NCBI RefSeq assembly: GCF_918797505.1
Contig: NC_092798.1
Span: 49,002,985 to 49,066,984, forward strand
Length of the DNA: 64,000 nucleotides
Direction: 5' to 3'
Source of the DNA: Bemisia tabaci
Taxonomy: Eukaryota > Arthropoda > Insecta > Hemiptera > Aleyrodidae
Below are positions 11,920 through 24,800 of the stretch, one piece after another. How positions within the stretch are numbered: position 1 is the first letter of the stretch; each line of letters opens with the position of its first letter. A model generated the notes under the pieces. The model searched no databases and was not told where the DNA came from. It worked only from the letters and a program-made list of their open reading frames with translations. The position numbers and the translations under genes are program-made.

Positions 11920-12192
11920 AGGCCGATTATTGAATCTGATTGACAAAGCTATAGAAGAAGACGACAAAAGGGATTTGGAGGGATCCTATTGGTGGAAGCG
12001 GGTAGTGGCAATGGACATATAGGAGGTAGGTAGTGGACTAACTAACGGCAACCCACCAAAGACCCGATAGTTAGTCCATAATTTTCTTCCTTAGTCTATA
12101 AGAACCAACCATGTCAACCAATAAAATCGCTTTATACTCCCTATGTCTTCTTTGTCTATCGCTTCGTCTATCAGTCTCAATAATCGGCCCGC
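11920..12192. mobile_element. Foldback MITE, GGCCGATTATTGA ends
   Basis: The ends GGCCGATTATTGAATCTGAT and the inverse TCAGTCTCAATAATCGGCC enclose 273 bp. The core holds GGACTAACTAACGGCAACCC. Fragments recur at 12722-13110. Confidence 0.75.
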
Positions 12193-12199
12193 TGTAGTG

Positions 12200-12720
12200 A
12201 GTTATCCTCACGGAGCCTCCGAAGACAATCCATAGCCGAGGATGAAAAATCGGGTGAAAGCGAGGAAAACTTGACAGCAGCGACTCCCGGAGAGTCCGGG
12301 GACGGGCGGGGGGTGGGCCCCCTCCCGGGGCGGGGGCGGAGTGGGGTGGAATCGGGAGCGTCGTCGCCGTCGTCGACGGGGGGCCCCGAGAGCGGAGCCG
12401 AAAAAGACGGGCGTCGTCGTCGTCATGGCGAGAGGACTCAGACTCGGGAGATCCCCTCGGGTCGGGACCGATGAAAAACGGTTCATTTACGTCATATCCA
12501 AGTCGACATCATGACTCGGAGGCTGCGCCGGGGCGGGGGAGGCGCAGGGGGTGCGGTCGGGCTCCGCTTCGGCTTCGGGTTGCTGCAACCGCATTGGAAA
12601 CGCGGATACGGCCGCGGCTGCGATGCCGATCAAGTGGTGAACTCGAGCGCCACCTCGCGCCGCACAGTGGAACCAGTCCAGGGGAGAGAGATCGGACGAG
12701 TAGAGGTACCGGTTTTGGCG
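12200..12720. other. GC- and CpG-rich island between two MITE copies
   Basis: Over 60% GC by eye, with GGGGCGGGGGC runs and CGTCGTCGTCG. It could be a promoter or untranslated exon of an unseen gene, or cargo between repeats. Translations in all frames are Arg/Pro/Gly-rich and unrecognised. Confidence 0.45.
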
Positions 12721-12721
12721 G

Positions 12722-13110
12722 TAGCGGGCTGATTGTTGAAATTGATAGGCAAAGGTGACAAAGGGAGTTCGGAACGATCCTACTGGTTGGAATGGTTGGT
12801 TCCAATAGACGAAGGAAGAACATGGTGGACTAACCATAGGGTCTCTCGTGGGCTGCCGTTAGGTAGTCCATTGCCTACCTCCTTTTACCTCCTACAACCA
12901 GCCCGCTGAGCGAGCTGATTGTTGAAATAGATATAGACAAAGCTATAGACCAAAAAAGACTATAGGGATTTAGAGTAATCCTATTGGAGGAAGTGGATGG
13001 TTGCAATGGACAAAGGAGGTAGGCAATGGACTAACTAACGGCAACCCACGAGAGACCCTATAGTTAGTCCAGCATTTTCCCTTCGTCTATGGAACAACCA
13101 TTCCAGGAAT
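12722..13110. repeat. Two tandem fragments of the 11920 MITE family
   Basis: CTGATTGTTGAAAT occurs at about 12728 and 12918. The first holds an inverted and the second a direct copy of GGACTAACTAACGGCAACCC-like sequence, so the whole folds back on itself. Confidence 0.65.
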
Positions 13111-13199
13111 CAGTACCCTTGTACTTGTTATCACCAGCGCTGAGTTGCGTGCGGCGTTACGACTGGAAAAATTAGGGAAGCCGCGGAATCCTGGATTCG

Positions 13200-13690
13200 C
13201 GAAAAATCGAAGGGGGCGTTTTTTTTTCAATTTTTCAAGGGCAGGGGAAGCAAGGAAAGTCAAGGAAGAATGAAGGGATTACGAAGAAAGCCAGGGAAAA
13301 ACCTGGGAGGAGCAAAAAAAGTCTGGAAAAATCAGTGAAATACGAAGAAAAGTCAGGAGAATAGGAGTCTTGGCGACCAAAAAATTCAGAGAAAATTCAG
13401 GTATACGCGAAGAAATCGCCAGGGAGAACTGTCGTCGGAGAAGCAAAGTCAAGAAGAATCAGGAATACGAAGAAGCCAGGAAATCTGAGAAGCAAGAAAG
13501 TGGAAAAAGCAAGAAAATCAAGAAGTCCAGGAAGAATCAGGAAAGCACGAAGAAAGTCAGGGAAAAGTCGTGAAAAAGCCATAGGAAGTCAGGAAGAAGG
13601 CAGGTAAAAGCCAAGAAAATCCGAGAAAAGACAAGGAAAATGAAGGAAAGTCAGGGGACAGCAATGATAGACAGTTTCAGTACGAGTAAA
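13200..13690 (+). repeat. Purine-rich GTCAGGAAGAA degenerate repeat
   Basis: About 490 bp are almost free of C/T on this strand, with units like GAAGAAAGTCAGGGAAAA. Open frames reflect composition only. Confidence 0.8.
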
Positions 13691-14234
13691 TGAAGGAATT
13701 ACGGAAATTCCGGCAATTTTTCAAGGAAACCATTAGAAGTACTCATAAATTACTAAGTTTTGTACTAACGAAGATTCGATTCTATGAATTTTAACATCAT
13801 ATCCGGCCTCACCCGTTGACTCGCTCCACTGTGCGCCACAGAGCAACCACCAACCAACCGCTGACCAGGACCAAGGATGCTGCGCCGGCGTTAAATGTTG
13901 CCAAGTCGAACGTACTACAGGGTACCCATTACCTTAAGAATTCTGATGAGAGACAGATGGATCAAGTTTAGTTACCCTTATGAGCTTTTAACTATCCATC
14001 GCTTCTAGTCTTAAGTTGGCTGCAGGTGCTAGACACGAAGCAATAAACCATTAGTAAAGAAAAGAGAAAAAAAAGTTACTCGAGAAGAACCAATACGTGA
14101 ATTGTTCCCCTCTTTTAAAAACAAGGGGTCGCTGATTTTCCGCTGAATCAAGTTACGAAACTTTCGAAAAAATAATGATTTTCAATGTTTAGTCGACTTG
14201 GTCAAACTTTGGCCAGATATGAGCAACCTTTTTT

Positions 14235-14238
<4 letters not shown>

Positions 14239-14282
<44 letters not shown>
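14239..14282 (+). repeat. Homopolymer A, 44 nt
   Basis: An uninterrupted A run. It could be the tail of a retroposed sequence, but I see no target duplication or recognisable body upstream. It may also be a gap-closure artefact. Confidence 0.8.
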
Positions 14283-14284
<2 letters not shown>

Positions 14285-15797
14285 CTCCTTCATAGGTACT
14301 GACTTGATCCAATTGGAATAAAGTTTTTTTGCGCAAAGTTCGCAAATCGCAATTTTTTTATTCCCTGAACTTACAATTCATTCAAAGTAGTCAAATGTCG
14401 TGGCTTTGGTGTATTTTATTTTGGTTTCCAGTCGTATACCGATGAGAAGATAGTTGTTCCCTCTGCGATGTATAAGTGGAGTCTTCCAAACATCAACGGA
14501 AGTACGGGGTTGCTCGTGGGGGAGGGAGGGGGGCGTGCCCCTCCCAGAGATACGCCACGAGAGATACGTCATGCCAGAAAGTTTGAATGGAAGGCGGAGG
14601 GAGGGTGCCCTCTGCTTCTCAGACGGAGCAGTGGTATGACCGAAACCTTATTTCGTCTTAAAAGAAGTCTTTCTTCACTCATGCTCACAATAATGTTGTT
14701 TCGCATCATTGCACTAAGTAATTTTACTCTCAGCGAGGTTTTGAGCAGAAAACGGCGATGACATGACGGTAGTAAAATTCACTCTGAAGTTTGAAACATT
14801 TGATGAATTTTCCGGGGTTTTCTTAGCTTTCCATTCATAAGTAAGGGGCTTGGAGTCAGTGCAGTTTTTTTAAAAAAAATTGAGGCTTTATGATTTCAAC
14901 TAAAAATTGTCTTGAAATACATTTAATGAAAAAAATCAGTTCTAAAATCCAATTTTTAAGCATCTAAAAGTGAGTTTGAACTTTCTTTCCGCCATCCCCA
15001 TGTATTTTTGAAACTTTAAGTAAACACGTATTATCTTGAAACAGCCATAGCTGCACTTTTGCGCTGTCCTCCAAGCCCCTCAATTAATCTAGAAGCATTT
15101 CATTTGATAACCCCTTTCTCTTATCAGATAATCTACGATGTACCCTCATACCATTCAATAGACCCCTCCGTCTTATCGCGTCAGCCTCAGCAGCCCATGA
15201 GTATTTTTTGAAATGCGCGCCGTTATGAAACTAATCATCTTGGCAACCCTGTAATTCCTGCGCATTCGGGAGACGAAACAAAACAAACAACAAAAGTAAC
15301 AACAGTATCGAGAATCTCATCTTGCCTACCGTTCGTCAGTCTCGCTCAGTTTTTGAATCTCAATGCATTATCTTTATGGAAATGAATAATTCAGTGCGAT
15401 TTTATTGTTTTTCGTGTGTTTTCGTGTGAAAATACTCGTCTGTGCCGAGTCATAGTCTGTGTCCCATTTTTATTTTGTCGCGTGATAATGGGATTGAATC
15501 CTAATCTAACCCCCCCTAGACGAGCTGTTTACTTTCTCGGCTATCAACCGAAAATTCAAATTCTAGTCAATTTATCAACCGATTCACGTTCTCTTCAGTA
15601 ATCGGTTCATAGAACTCTTTCATTACTGCAGTTTTTCACTAATGATGATCTCATATCGCGCATTCGTCGGTGTTTTGTGTTCTCTGACCGTGTCAAATTT
15701 GTTGGATAAATGGTGTCTGTGTCTGTTCTCCCCACGTCTTCCCACTATAGTCTCGGTGATATAATTTCTTCCTAAGGATTTAAGAACATCTGTGATA
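14283..15797 (+). other. Upstream region / possible 5' UTR of srGAP
   Basis: No repeat pair or protein is recognised. TCAGT initiator-like motifs occur near 15340. The region directly before the first ATG holds stop codons in frame, consistent with untranslated leader. Confidence 0.35.
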
Positions 15798-15870
15798 ATG
15801 TTTCAATGCATAATCCAGCAACGAAACGGTTGGATTAAAAACAGCCCGGAACTGAAGGATGTTTTTCCAG
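15798..15870 (+). CDS. srGAP: srGAP putative first coding exon (residues 1-24)
   Basis: The ATG follows an in-frame TAA at 15762-15764. The exon reads MFQCIIQQRNGWIKNSPELK and ends CCAG|GTCTGT in phase 1. Joining it to the next exon gives ...FP-DIRLQ, in frame with the conserved start of the F-BAR. Vertebrate srGAPs start differently, so this may be one of several alternative first exons. Other 5' exons could lie upstream. Confidence 0.6.
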
Positions 15871-18800
15871 GTCTGTTTATTTCACGTATACAAGGATGAG
15901 AGCATGTGTTCGTCATCTGTTTCGGTGTTGATCCATTTCCTTCTTGCTCTCTTCAGGCATTGTGATGATGCTGTAATCAAAAGTAATTTTTAAATTTCAA
16001 CAACATACGTAGGATCAATCACAGAATCCAATGTCAAACCGAAGTTTAATTTACAATAAACAGAAGATGAAGAGTAGAGGGCGATAGCGATTTAACTTTT
16101 GAAGCAATCGCGTTCATACTTTGTGTAAGTGGGTACAGCTTGGTTTGTAAATATCTCATAAATGGTGAATCCATTAACATAAAACATAATATTATTGTTG
16201 AAAATATAACATGCCCTAAAAATAAGCTGGAAATTAAGTTTTCTGCCAACGAATAAGCTTATCGAGTAACTGGACACCAAACAAACCTTAACTGTAATCA
16301 TCCTCTGCTTTTTCTGTATGACAAGGATCTTGGTTTTATTCCCCAGAACATAAAAAGAGTCACATAATCATGCCTTGTTCCAGCACTCCAAGAAAGTATG
16401 TATGTAAAAATTTAAAGGAAATAAGAGGAAGTGCCTCTACATCATGTTTTGCTCTATCCCAAAATTATATTATTCAAAAAATATAATTTTCCGTGCATTA
16501 CTTGCCAGGGTCAAGTATTTGCCAAATCATTTAGCTTACTCTTGGAGTACTATAGAATTTCTGTTAGTTTCACCCAATTTTTAGCAACAGGTTACGAAAG
16601 TAGGGAAGGAAAGCTGTACTTAAATACATTGTTGAAGATGCATATCCAGTTCATATCAGAGTACTGTCCCGTCTTAGGACCAAATAATTGTCAAGAAAAA
16701 TTGAGAACTAAGTAAACTTAACGAAAACTTAGGGAAAGAATGAGCAAGAAGAAAATGATAAGTAAAGGTATAATGAAACAAAATAGTTAAAGGATATGGT
16801 AAAAAGTAACCATAACTTAATAAAATATGAATTTTTATTTCCATTCCTTTGGTGTCACTTAAATGGATTCATTTGTGAATCAAAACAAAATTCTGAGGTA
16901 TTGAAGGTAGACTTATAAAATAGCAGAAATGTCAATAATCATGATTTAGGATCACTGTTTCCATGCCCCTTGAGTTTAATTCAGAAAATTCCGAAATCTA
17001 TTTATTACAGGTGATTCACGCATCAAGTTTTGTCTACTCTTGAGAGGTCCAGGTTGATAAGCGCCTGGTCCCTTTCAATCTAATTTTTATGTACTGAATA
17101 TACTCAGATTTGAAGAGATTAAATTTTAGTTCAGTGACTTAATCACATTTTTTCTCTCAGAAGTAATTTGGATTTATGAATCACGAATTAGTAGAAATGC
17201 TCAAAGAAGAGTTTCATTTCCTTTCATAATCTGTCCTGCAAACTTTCTAGGAATAGTTAAGCTCTTTCACTGCGTGGTGATTACATCATCACAACTCTCT
17301 ATTTTTCTCCTAATCTCCGAGTTCGCTGATAAGAATTCCTTTGATGTGGATTAAACCGAATTCGGCATCAACAAAGAGAGGATGAGATTAGCATGAAAAT
17401 AGACCTCAGACTTTTCTCAATTCTTTTCTAGAAAGTTTTGCAAGTCATTGAGGGTAGGAATTTTCCTCAAAATAAATTCGGACTAAATGAGCTGAAAATT
17501 GTTACTTGAGTTTTCTCATTTCCCAGACTGCGTGGTTTATTCTTATCTTTGCTGGTATCTCGATCTGTTTCCTGTGTAATTAATTTTAATCGTCCCTGCC
17601 TTTAACTTGAATTACATTCTTGATAAGCATGTATCTCTCTGCAAGTCAGCAGTTGATACCTAGTTTTATCAGAGAGCTTGCCACATTGCTTACTGTAATT
17701 TTTCTACTTCATTTAAATGACTTAAATATTACCTCCACTGTGACAATGGAGTTCTTTATTTCATTCATTCTTGTCTCAAGGGTCTAGACTATTGAAAGTT
17801 ATCAATGAATTGCGTCTTTGCTAGTATATGCCAATCTTCATTGAAAGGTGCTTTCTTATATAATCATCTCTTCAATTACCTTTTAGAATTTTTGCAATAG
17901 ACATTTTTAAATTTGAATAAAAATAATACGGCCTTTTGTAACTATGCATAAGGCTTACTTAGTATTTTGGAGTCAGCATCCAACTTCGTTGACTCTTGAG
18001 TTCCTAATTTCCACTAACAAAGTCTAGGTACCTCCGAGTCTCATCTTCGTCCAAAGATTAGCATTTTTTGTTCATGTTTAAAATTAATCATTCATTTACT
18101 CATTCATGCGTACCACAAATTCAAAGGCACTTGTTGCCAGGGTCAATGACTTCTGGGCTTTCTTTATCAAGTTGTTTAACTTGGATGTAAAAGTATTGTT
18201 GACACTGAAGCTCATGAACTGTGGCTTATCTCATCATAGACTGTTTGGCTGCAGCAATTGTGTTTAACACTTTTTTCTGCCAGGAAATATCAGTGTTTTC
18301 TCAAAAGTAGAGATTAAGTTTGGGAACTTTCTATTTTGGTACCTCACTTTTTCACAAGGTTTCCCACCTCATTCGGGCCTTATTTCACAATATTTAAGGT
18401 GATAGATACTACGGTTAATTTGGTTTCCTCTCTCTATTCACAGCAAATATTTTAATCCTATGTCTTCTTGCTTTTGTTTCAGATATCCGATTGCAACTCC
18501 AGGAGCAACTACGATGTTTGGAAACACGAATGGACACACAAGTTTCGCTTGTGCTGGAATTACAAGACTTTTTTCGGCGGCGAGCAGAGGTTGAACTGGA
18601 CTACAGTAAAAATTTAGATAAGCTATTAAAAAACATTCAACTCAGGCATACAGAACAAAAACAGAAGTAAGTTTTTTTTTCTTTTATTATCTCAAATCTC
18701 AATTAGAATTCGATACTGTATCAGTAAATCCATTATTGTTTGCACATATTATGATTATCTGCCTTCATTCAGAATTTCAGTCATTGTTATTGCAGCTGTC

Positions 18801-21800
18801 ATGCCATAAATATTTCTGAATGGGTACTTTAACTTTGAAATAACATGACCTACTCATCTCTAAATTTTGCCAGGGTCCAGGCTTCTGCTTGACTCTCAAC
18901 TTTGCTGAAATAAGAGCTTCTGCAGTGTGCTCAGAATATTCTCATATTGAAAGCTAAAGTAAAAAAAATGCGTATCTCCAGCCAATAAACTGTTTCATAA
19001 CCTCAGATTATTTTTTATTTTTCTATGAGAATACTTATGGAACAAATATTTTTTTCATGAATGTTTTTTAGTGAGATAAGAAAATTTAAGGAAAAATTGT
19101 TGGCTGGTTATCCTATAAATAAAAGAAATACTTACAGGGACGTACAATGAATTGAATCAATTGAAGATACCTACCTACTTCTTTTTTTTTACCATTGATT
19201 TAATTTTTCTCAATGTTAGAATCTAGTTCTCAGGGAAGACTTAGAGTGGCTCAGGGAAAAAGTGAGTCATGCTTTTACAGGTACTAATAATGTAAACTCG
19301 AGTAATTTTGCTCATCAAATAAAAAGATGAAAGAACATGTGGACAAACAACTGTTTAATGTCAAGTAAAATCTGTCCCTGGAAAGTTTTTCCTTGGGCTG
19401 CTGTATCAAACAATTTTTTTTCAGTTAGAGAGTGCAGGCAGTGGGTTAACTGATTTTTTTTTGCTTTGCTTGTTTTGAAAGGGCGTAAGTACCTTTTGAG
19501 ATGAGCCTTGTTTTCTAGTTAGCTTCATACTTCCCAGGGCTAAGGGAAAAGTAGATATACTTCCATACATCAGACAAGTGATTTGTCGTTGAATGTGTCA
19601 TTGGTGCCTGTTAAGTTGACCCCAAACTGCCAATAACATCCAAACAGTCCTAAAAGACAGTTTAGTATGAAATTATTCCAACATGTACTTGCACAAGTGG
19701 TAATAACTTTTTTTTCTCCAGGCGAGAACAATGGTCCATGTTTTCGAGCTACTCCTGCTGGCAGCAGCTGGTGACACAGACAAAAAATCTAAGTCACGAT
19801 CATGCGGCTTTAAGCAAAGTTTACTCAACTCATCTTACCAGTAGGCTTTCACAAGTTATTGAAGACTTGCAACGAATATATAGACGGGTAAGCACGAAAA
19901 TCTCCACACTTAATGTGTTTCTTTGAAACAGTTATCTAAAATGACAACCACATGCTCAATTTTAGAAAAAAGTTCAAAACTTTCTCCTAGTTTGATACCT
20001 GAAAATATTATACCCAAAAGTTTTATGCAATGGATCATTAAACAAAGTTTGGAATTAGGTATCTCATTGTGCATTCTGTAAAAAATTTATTGAAGAATAC
20101 ATTGAATTCATTACGAAATTCTAAACTAATCCTAGACGTGAAAAATTAGGGTTTTTTTACCTAAGATTACTTCAGCACCAAACAAATATTACTGTGGTTT
20201 ACAATTGAATGCTTTTGAGTGCTGAATGTTTCTTCATAACTTTGGAAGCACTATCTAGATGGAACAACGGCAGAAAATACCGTACGTCTTTTTTTGATAA
20301 CTACAGTAATTTTCCTCCTGTGTGGAGAATACTCTGAAAATTTCAAGCAATGATGTTGGTCCGGTCTCATTTTAAAAATAAAATAGAAGTAAACGGTTGT
20401 TTAAGACTCAGCAGCTGAAGTACACATTTTTATAGTTTCTCAATCAATTTATCCACGTAGAAAGGAACTTGGTGTGAAATCAAAAGTCTCTTGCCGAAGG
20501 TAATTATTTGGTTTCTAGGTATGTCATAGTTGACTAACATAGATTTTGGTTATTTTTAAAGCAGATACTTAGTTCAAGTTTCATCACTCCTTCATAAAAA
20601 ATACAAGCCCATTTAAAATTTTGAATGCCTTCTGTGTGACATTATGATGAGGGAAATTCACTGTAGACTTTAATTTTTACTCTGTTCAGTAGTCTATCCA
20701 GATGATCGCACAATTCAACATTGTACCCAACTAGTGTTGTGTAAAAAATTATGAGAACAATTGAGGCGTTTCTTCGTGAAAATTTGGTTCCTAGGTACCT
20801 GCAGAAAGATTTTTGTTAGCCTTTTTTTTTAAGGGGGGAAAAAAAAAAAAAAAAAAACCTAGGGAAAATTACTTCCATTCAATTGAAACTAATTCATTAA
20901 AAGAAATTTTGAGTTTATGTGCCCACTCCTACAAATTGATATTAGGGCAGATTCTGTTCCATTCTGCAGGAAATCATTAAACATCATTTTAAAAAAAAAA
21001 AAAAATTCCTGAATTTCACTGTTTTGCTGATTTCTTTCCAATTTGGTTTTGTGTTTCAGTGTCGAGAAATAGGATTAGAAATACATGAAGAAATTCTAAG
21101 GGTGCTCCACGAATTGTACACTACAATGAAAACATATCAAGCATACCAAACTGAATGCAAGCAGGCAGAAACAAAATTAAAATTAGCGGAAACTCAGCGA
21201 CATAAAATCGAACAAAGTATACCCAAGGATAAGCTAGAGAAGTCTAAAAAATTTAGGATTATCGAAAAAGAAGTCCAAAAGGTAAGCTCAGACGTATTTT
21301 ATATGAAATGTGTATCATGTGTTCATTTCTAACCAATTTTTTGCTGAATTTTTTTACACTGCAACCAGGAGACAAACTCCTACGCTGTTGTCAGGATTGT
21401 TAATTTATGTGAGGTTATTAGGTTTAGGTTGTATACAGAGTTGGTGAAGTTTGTATAGTCTGTATCAAGTCAGCGATTTTTCTGGCTTGTTTGTAAAAGT
21501 CCCTAAAAAGTATGAATTGCGGAAATCAGCACAATCTCTTCGATTGCAGTTTTTTTTTCATAGCAAAAAATCCCTAAGCAATAAAAAAAAAGTTTCAGGG
21601 TTGGAAATTCCCTCAAGGAGCAATGAAGCCTCCATTTTCGTGGAAATCATCAATAGGTATACCGTATACAATATAACTTCACTAAAATCTGTAAGAAAAT
21701 AGTAAAAAGTTGGTGATTTGTATCTGGCTCGCTTAATACATACAATGATTGAACCAGTAGAAAACATTAATTGTATTTCAAGAATTTTCCTACTTTTTTT

Positions 21801-24800
21801 CTATCAAAATATCGAAAATTTTGTTGGAAATTCAGTAAAATTCTCTTGAAAAATAAAAATAATGTCACCTGATTTTTTATGCACAAATAATCCTCAGATT
21901 TCATTTTTCAAAATGATGAAAGAAGCATACATAGAAATATATGTGATATTGCATATCAAATTACATCGTTTCCTAATCTTATTATTGATATTCCATGAAG
22001 AATTGAATTTAAAATATTCCTTTTGTGCTCATAATAAGTTGTGAATTCTTTGTGTCTGTTCCAGCGTAAGAACAAATATTTCGATGCGAAGCTAAAAGCA
22101 TTGAAAGCGCGCAACGAATATATCTTAAATCTAGAAGCTTCCAATACGACAATCCACAAGTATTTTGTGGATGATCTGTCTGACTTAATAGATTGCATGG
22201 ATTTCGGATTCCACCATTGCATTTCAAGAGCACTTTGTATGCATGTGTCATCTGAAGAAGGGCGAATCCGGTCAATTCAACAGGGTGTTGATGCAATGAA
22301 CTCTTGCATCTTGGGCATGGACTCAAGATTAGACAAACAAAAGTTCCTTGAATTCAACCACGCTGCTTTCATGATTCCTAAGAAATTCGAGTTTCAAGGC
22401 CAGAAAGATGAGGTACGGTCATATAGTTCTTTCGTTTTTAGAACAAAAGTAGATCTGTCAATATATTTAAAGATAAATTCATGAGATACAAACTAATCGA
22501 TAAATCTTTTCGCGGTGACAAACTTCTCAGAGGTCAATTTGCTTTCAATTTTGTATCTCATGAATTTATCTTCAAATATATTGGCAGATCTAATCTGGAT
22601 CTCTATCGAGGCAGATCTCTATCTAGCTGGACTAACGGTTTGTATTTGAATGCTCCAGTGCTAAATTTGATGGGGAAATAATTACACGATGCCCACATGA
22701 GATACAAACTAATTGATAATTCTTTTTGCGATGACAAACTTCTTTAAGGGCAGTTTGCTTTCAATTTTTTATCTCATGTAGGTGCCGTGAGATTAACTCC
22801 CCATCGAATTCAGTGCTGGAGCATCAAAATACAAACGTTTAGTCCAGCTTTGCTGTTTGTATTTGTTGCAACAGAGACTGGTTGATCATTTTTCAAAATT
22901 AGTGAAACTGTTTTAAATTTACATTTACGAAGTACTTGATGGTGCTGGGATTTTCTATGTAGTATAAGCTTTTTCAACACTTTCAACCGGTCTTTAAGTA
23001 TTTTCACGGGTAAAAAGACAGGAGAGAGAAAACGTTCATATGCGTCAAAAGTACAAATGCGGACTACATTTGCTTTTGCGTTGAAATATTGTTCTAATGG
23101 GTTTTTGAGATGTGATAGCCATTCTCTAACCGTCATTACTGCGCAAGCAAGCACACAACAGATTACAAAAATTAGAGTTACATTTTCGTATTTAGGCAAG
23201 TAATTAAATTTTTTGTCAGATATTTCATCAGAAGCAGAACTCATCTGTAAACTGGGAGTTGTAGTATGTTCTATCCCTGTAGGCAAACTCACTGATTTTG
23301 TGAGAGCTTTTACCTTTATGTAATCCGTAATACATGCGTCATGTTTTATCTTAGTTAGGCAGCTTAATAAATCACGGGGCGTTAACTGACGATGTTTAAA
23401 TGCACATTGAAGGCGCTGCGACGTGCGACGCACGACGTTACGACGTAGAAATGCATACGGGAGGCGATGCCTCCTAGGAGATTTGAGCTTTAGCTTGTTT
23501 TCTGAATGCAAAAGTTTGCAAAAACGCGTGCGCCAAGGGTGGAAAGTAGTGAAAAGTTGAAGACACCTGGGGTCATTCACCCAAAATTTTTTGATAAACT
23601 TTGCAATTCGATCTCTTTGCACATTACGCACGCCAAATTTAGAAGATTCCCTAATTTTCGGAGGTGATGAAGGCTTAAAAAGCATCATTCCTGTGCTAAT
23701 TTTCGTGAAACCCTCGGATTTTTGGTTACCATCACAGCTTGCTCTTGCCGTAACGTCAGGAGAACTTCTAGTCGCAACTGCATGTATTTCATTTGCAATT
23801 GAATTGGCAAGTGTGTCCTTGCTATGAGCATTCGGAAAACATCCATTAATCTCAAAGAAAAAATCGGAGCAAATATTTTGAGGAACAGGTATTTTACTAA
23901 TGTTAGGAATTGGACGTAACTCTTCCTCTATTCTCGCATTTATGAGGGAAATTTTTGCGTTGATTTCAGCTGCATTGTATTGTTGCAATACAGGGCAATA
24001 AATTACATGCATTTGCTCTGAAATTCTCCTTATTCGCTCCAGAGGCAAGTTAGCAATCATTTCTGAGTAACTCTGAGTGGCGTATCGTTTATGAAAGTCA
24101 ACACCACCAATGACAATGACCGCAATCGTCTTCTTACCTCCTTGCTTAGGAACACTCTCAAGATAGTCTACAGCAGTTTTCGCCGTTGCATGTGTCGCGG
24201 CGTACATAGTGACTTCTTGATGAGCAAGCAAATTTTCTAGCCTGGTTTTTACTTTCATCGCATGAGCGTCCCCAACAATGATGACGTTAAGTTTTTCCCT
24301 GTCCCTGGCCTTGTTAAACAACACATTTACACCGGCTGGTACTTCTGCATCCATTGGTGTTGCCACATTTACTAAAGTATGTCCATCATTGTTTAAATTT
24401 GAAGTTACCTGATTACCTTTTTCTGGAACCGCGTCGCCAATGGGGGCGCTGGCTCCCTTTAAAACCGTGGTGAGGTGCTGAGGGGGTGAGGGAGATGAAG
24501 TCAGGCAATCAATATTTTTAACTTTACCTCTTGCCGTTTCTACAGTTATTAACGCATTTAAATTTCCAGTGAAATAAACAGGCATTGCTCCCTTTCTCCT
24601 TTCGGAAATAGATTCAGGATTGTGCACCTTTATGAGCGATTGATAATTTGACGCTGTTTTATCGTAAAAACCCAATACCGCAGTTTGAAAATTAGCATCC
24701 ATCAGTAGAGAACTTTGACGATTAGAAGCTTTATTTGCATCCTGAGTGAAATTCAAATGAATTTCTCGGGATACGTTTCGTCGAAGCGTGAGCCTTTGCT

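Noticed and set aside
11067..12022. Open frames of 145 and 170 codons
   Set aside because: They follow the periodic TCGA-rich minisatellite; both strands are open for the same reason.
12208..12837. Arg/Pro-rich frames on both strands
   Set aside because: Low-complexity translations of a GC-rich block, no start context or conserved motif.
13370..13573. Lys/Glu-rich 67-codon frame
   Set aside because: Product of purine-only repeat; no protein character beyond composition.
15416..15601. 61-codon frame before srGAP
   Set aside because: Ends at a stop before the srGAP ATG, no conserved sequence; likely untranslated leader.
22041..22064. Upstream extension of srGAP exon 5 frame
   Set aside because: TGTTCCAG acceptor and family alignment place the exon start at 22065.
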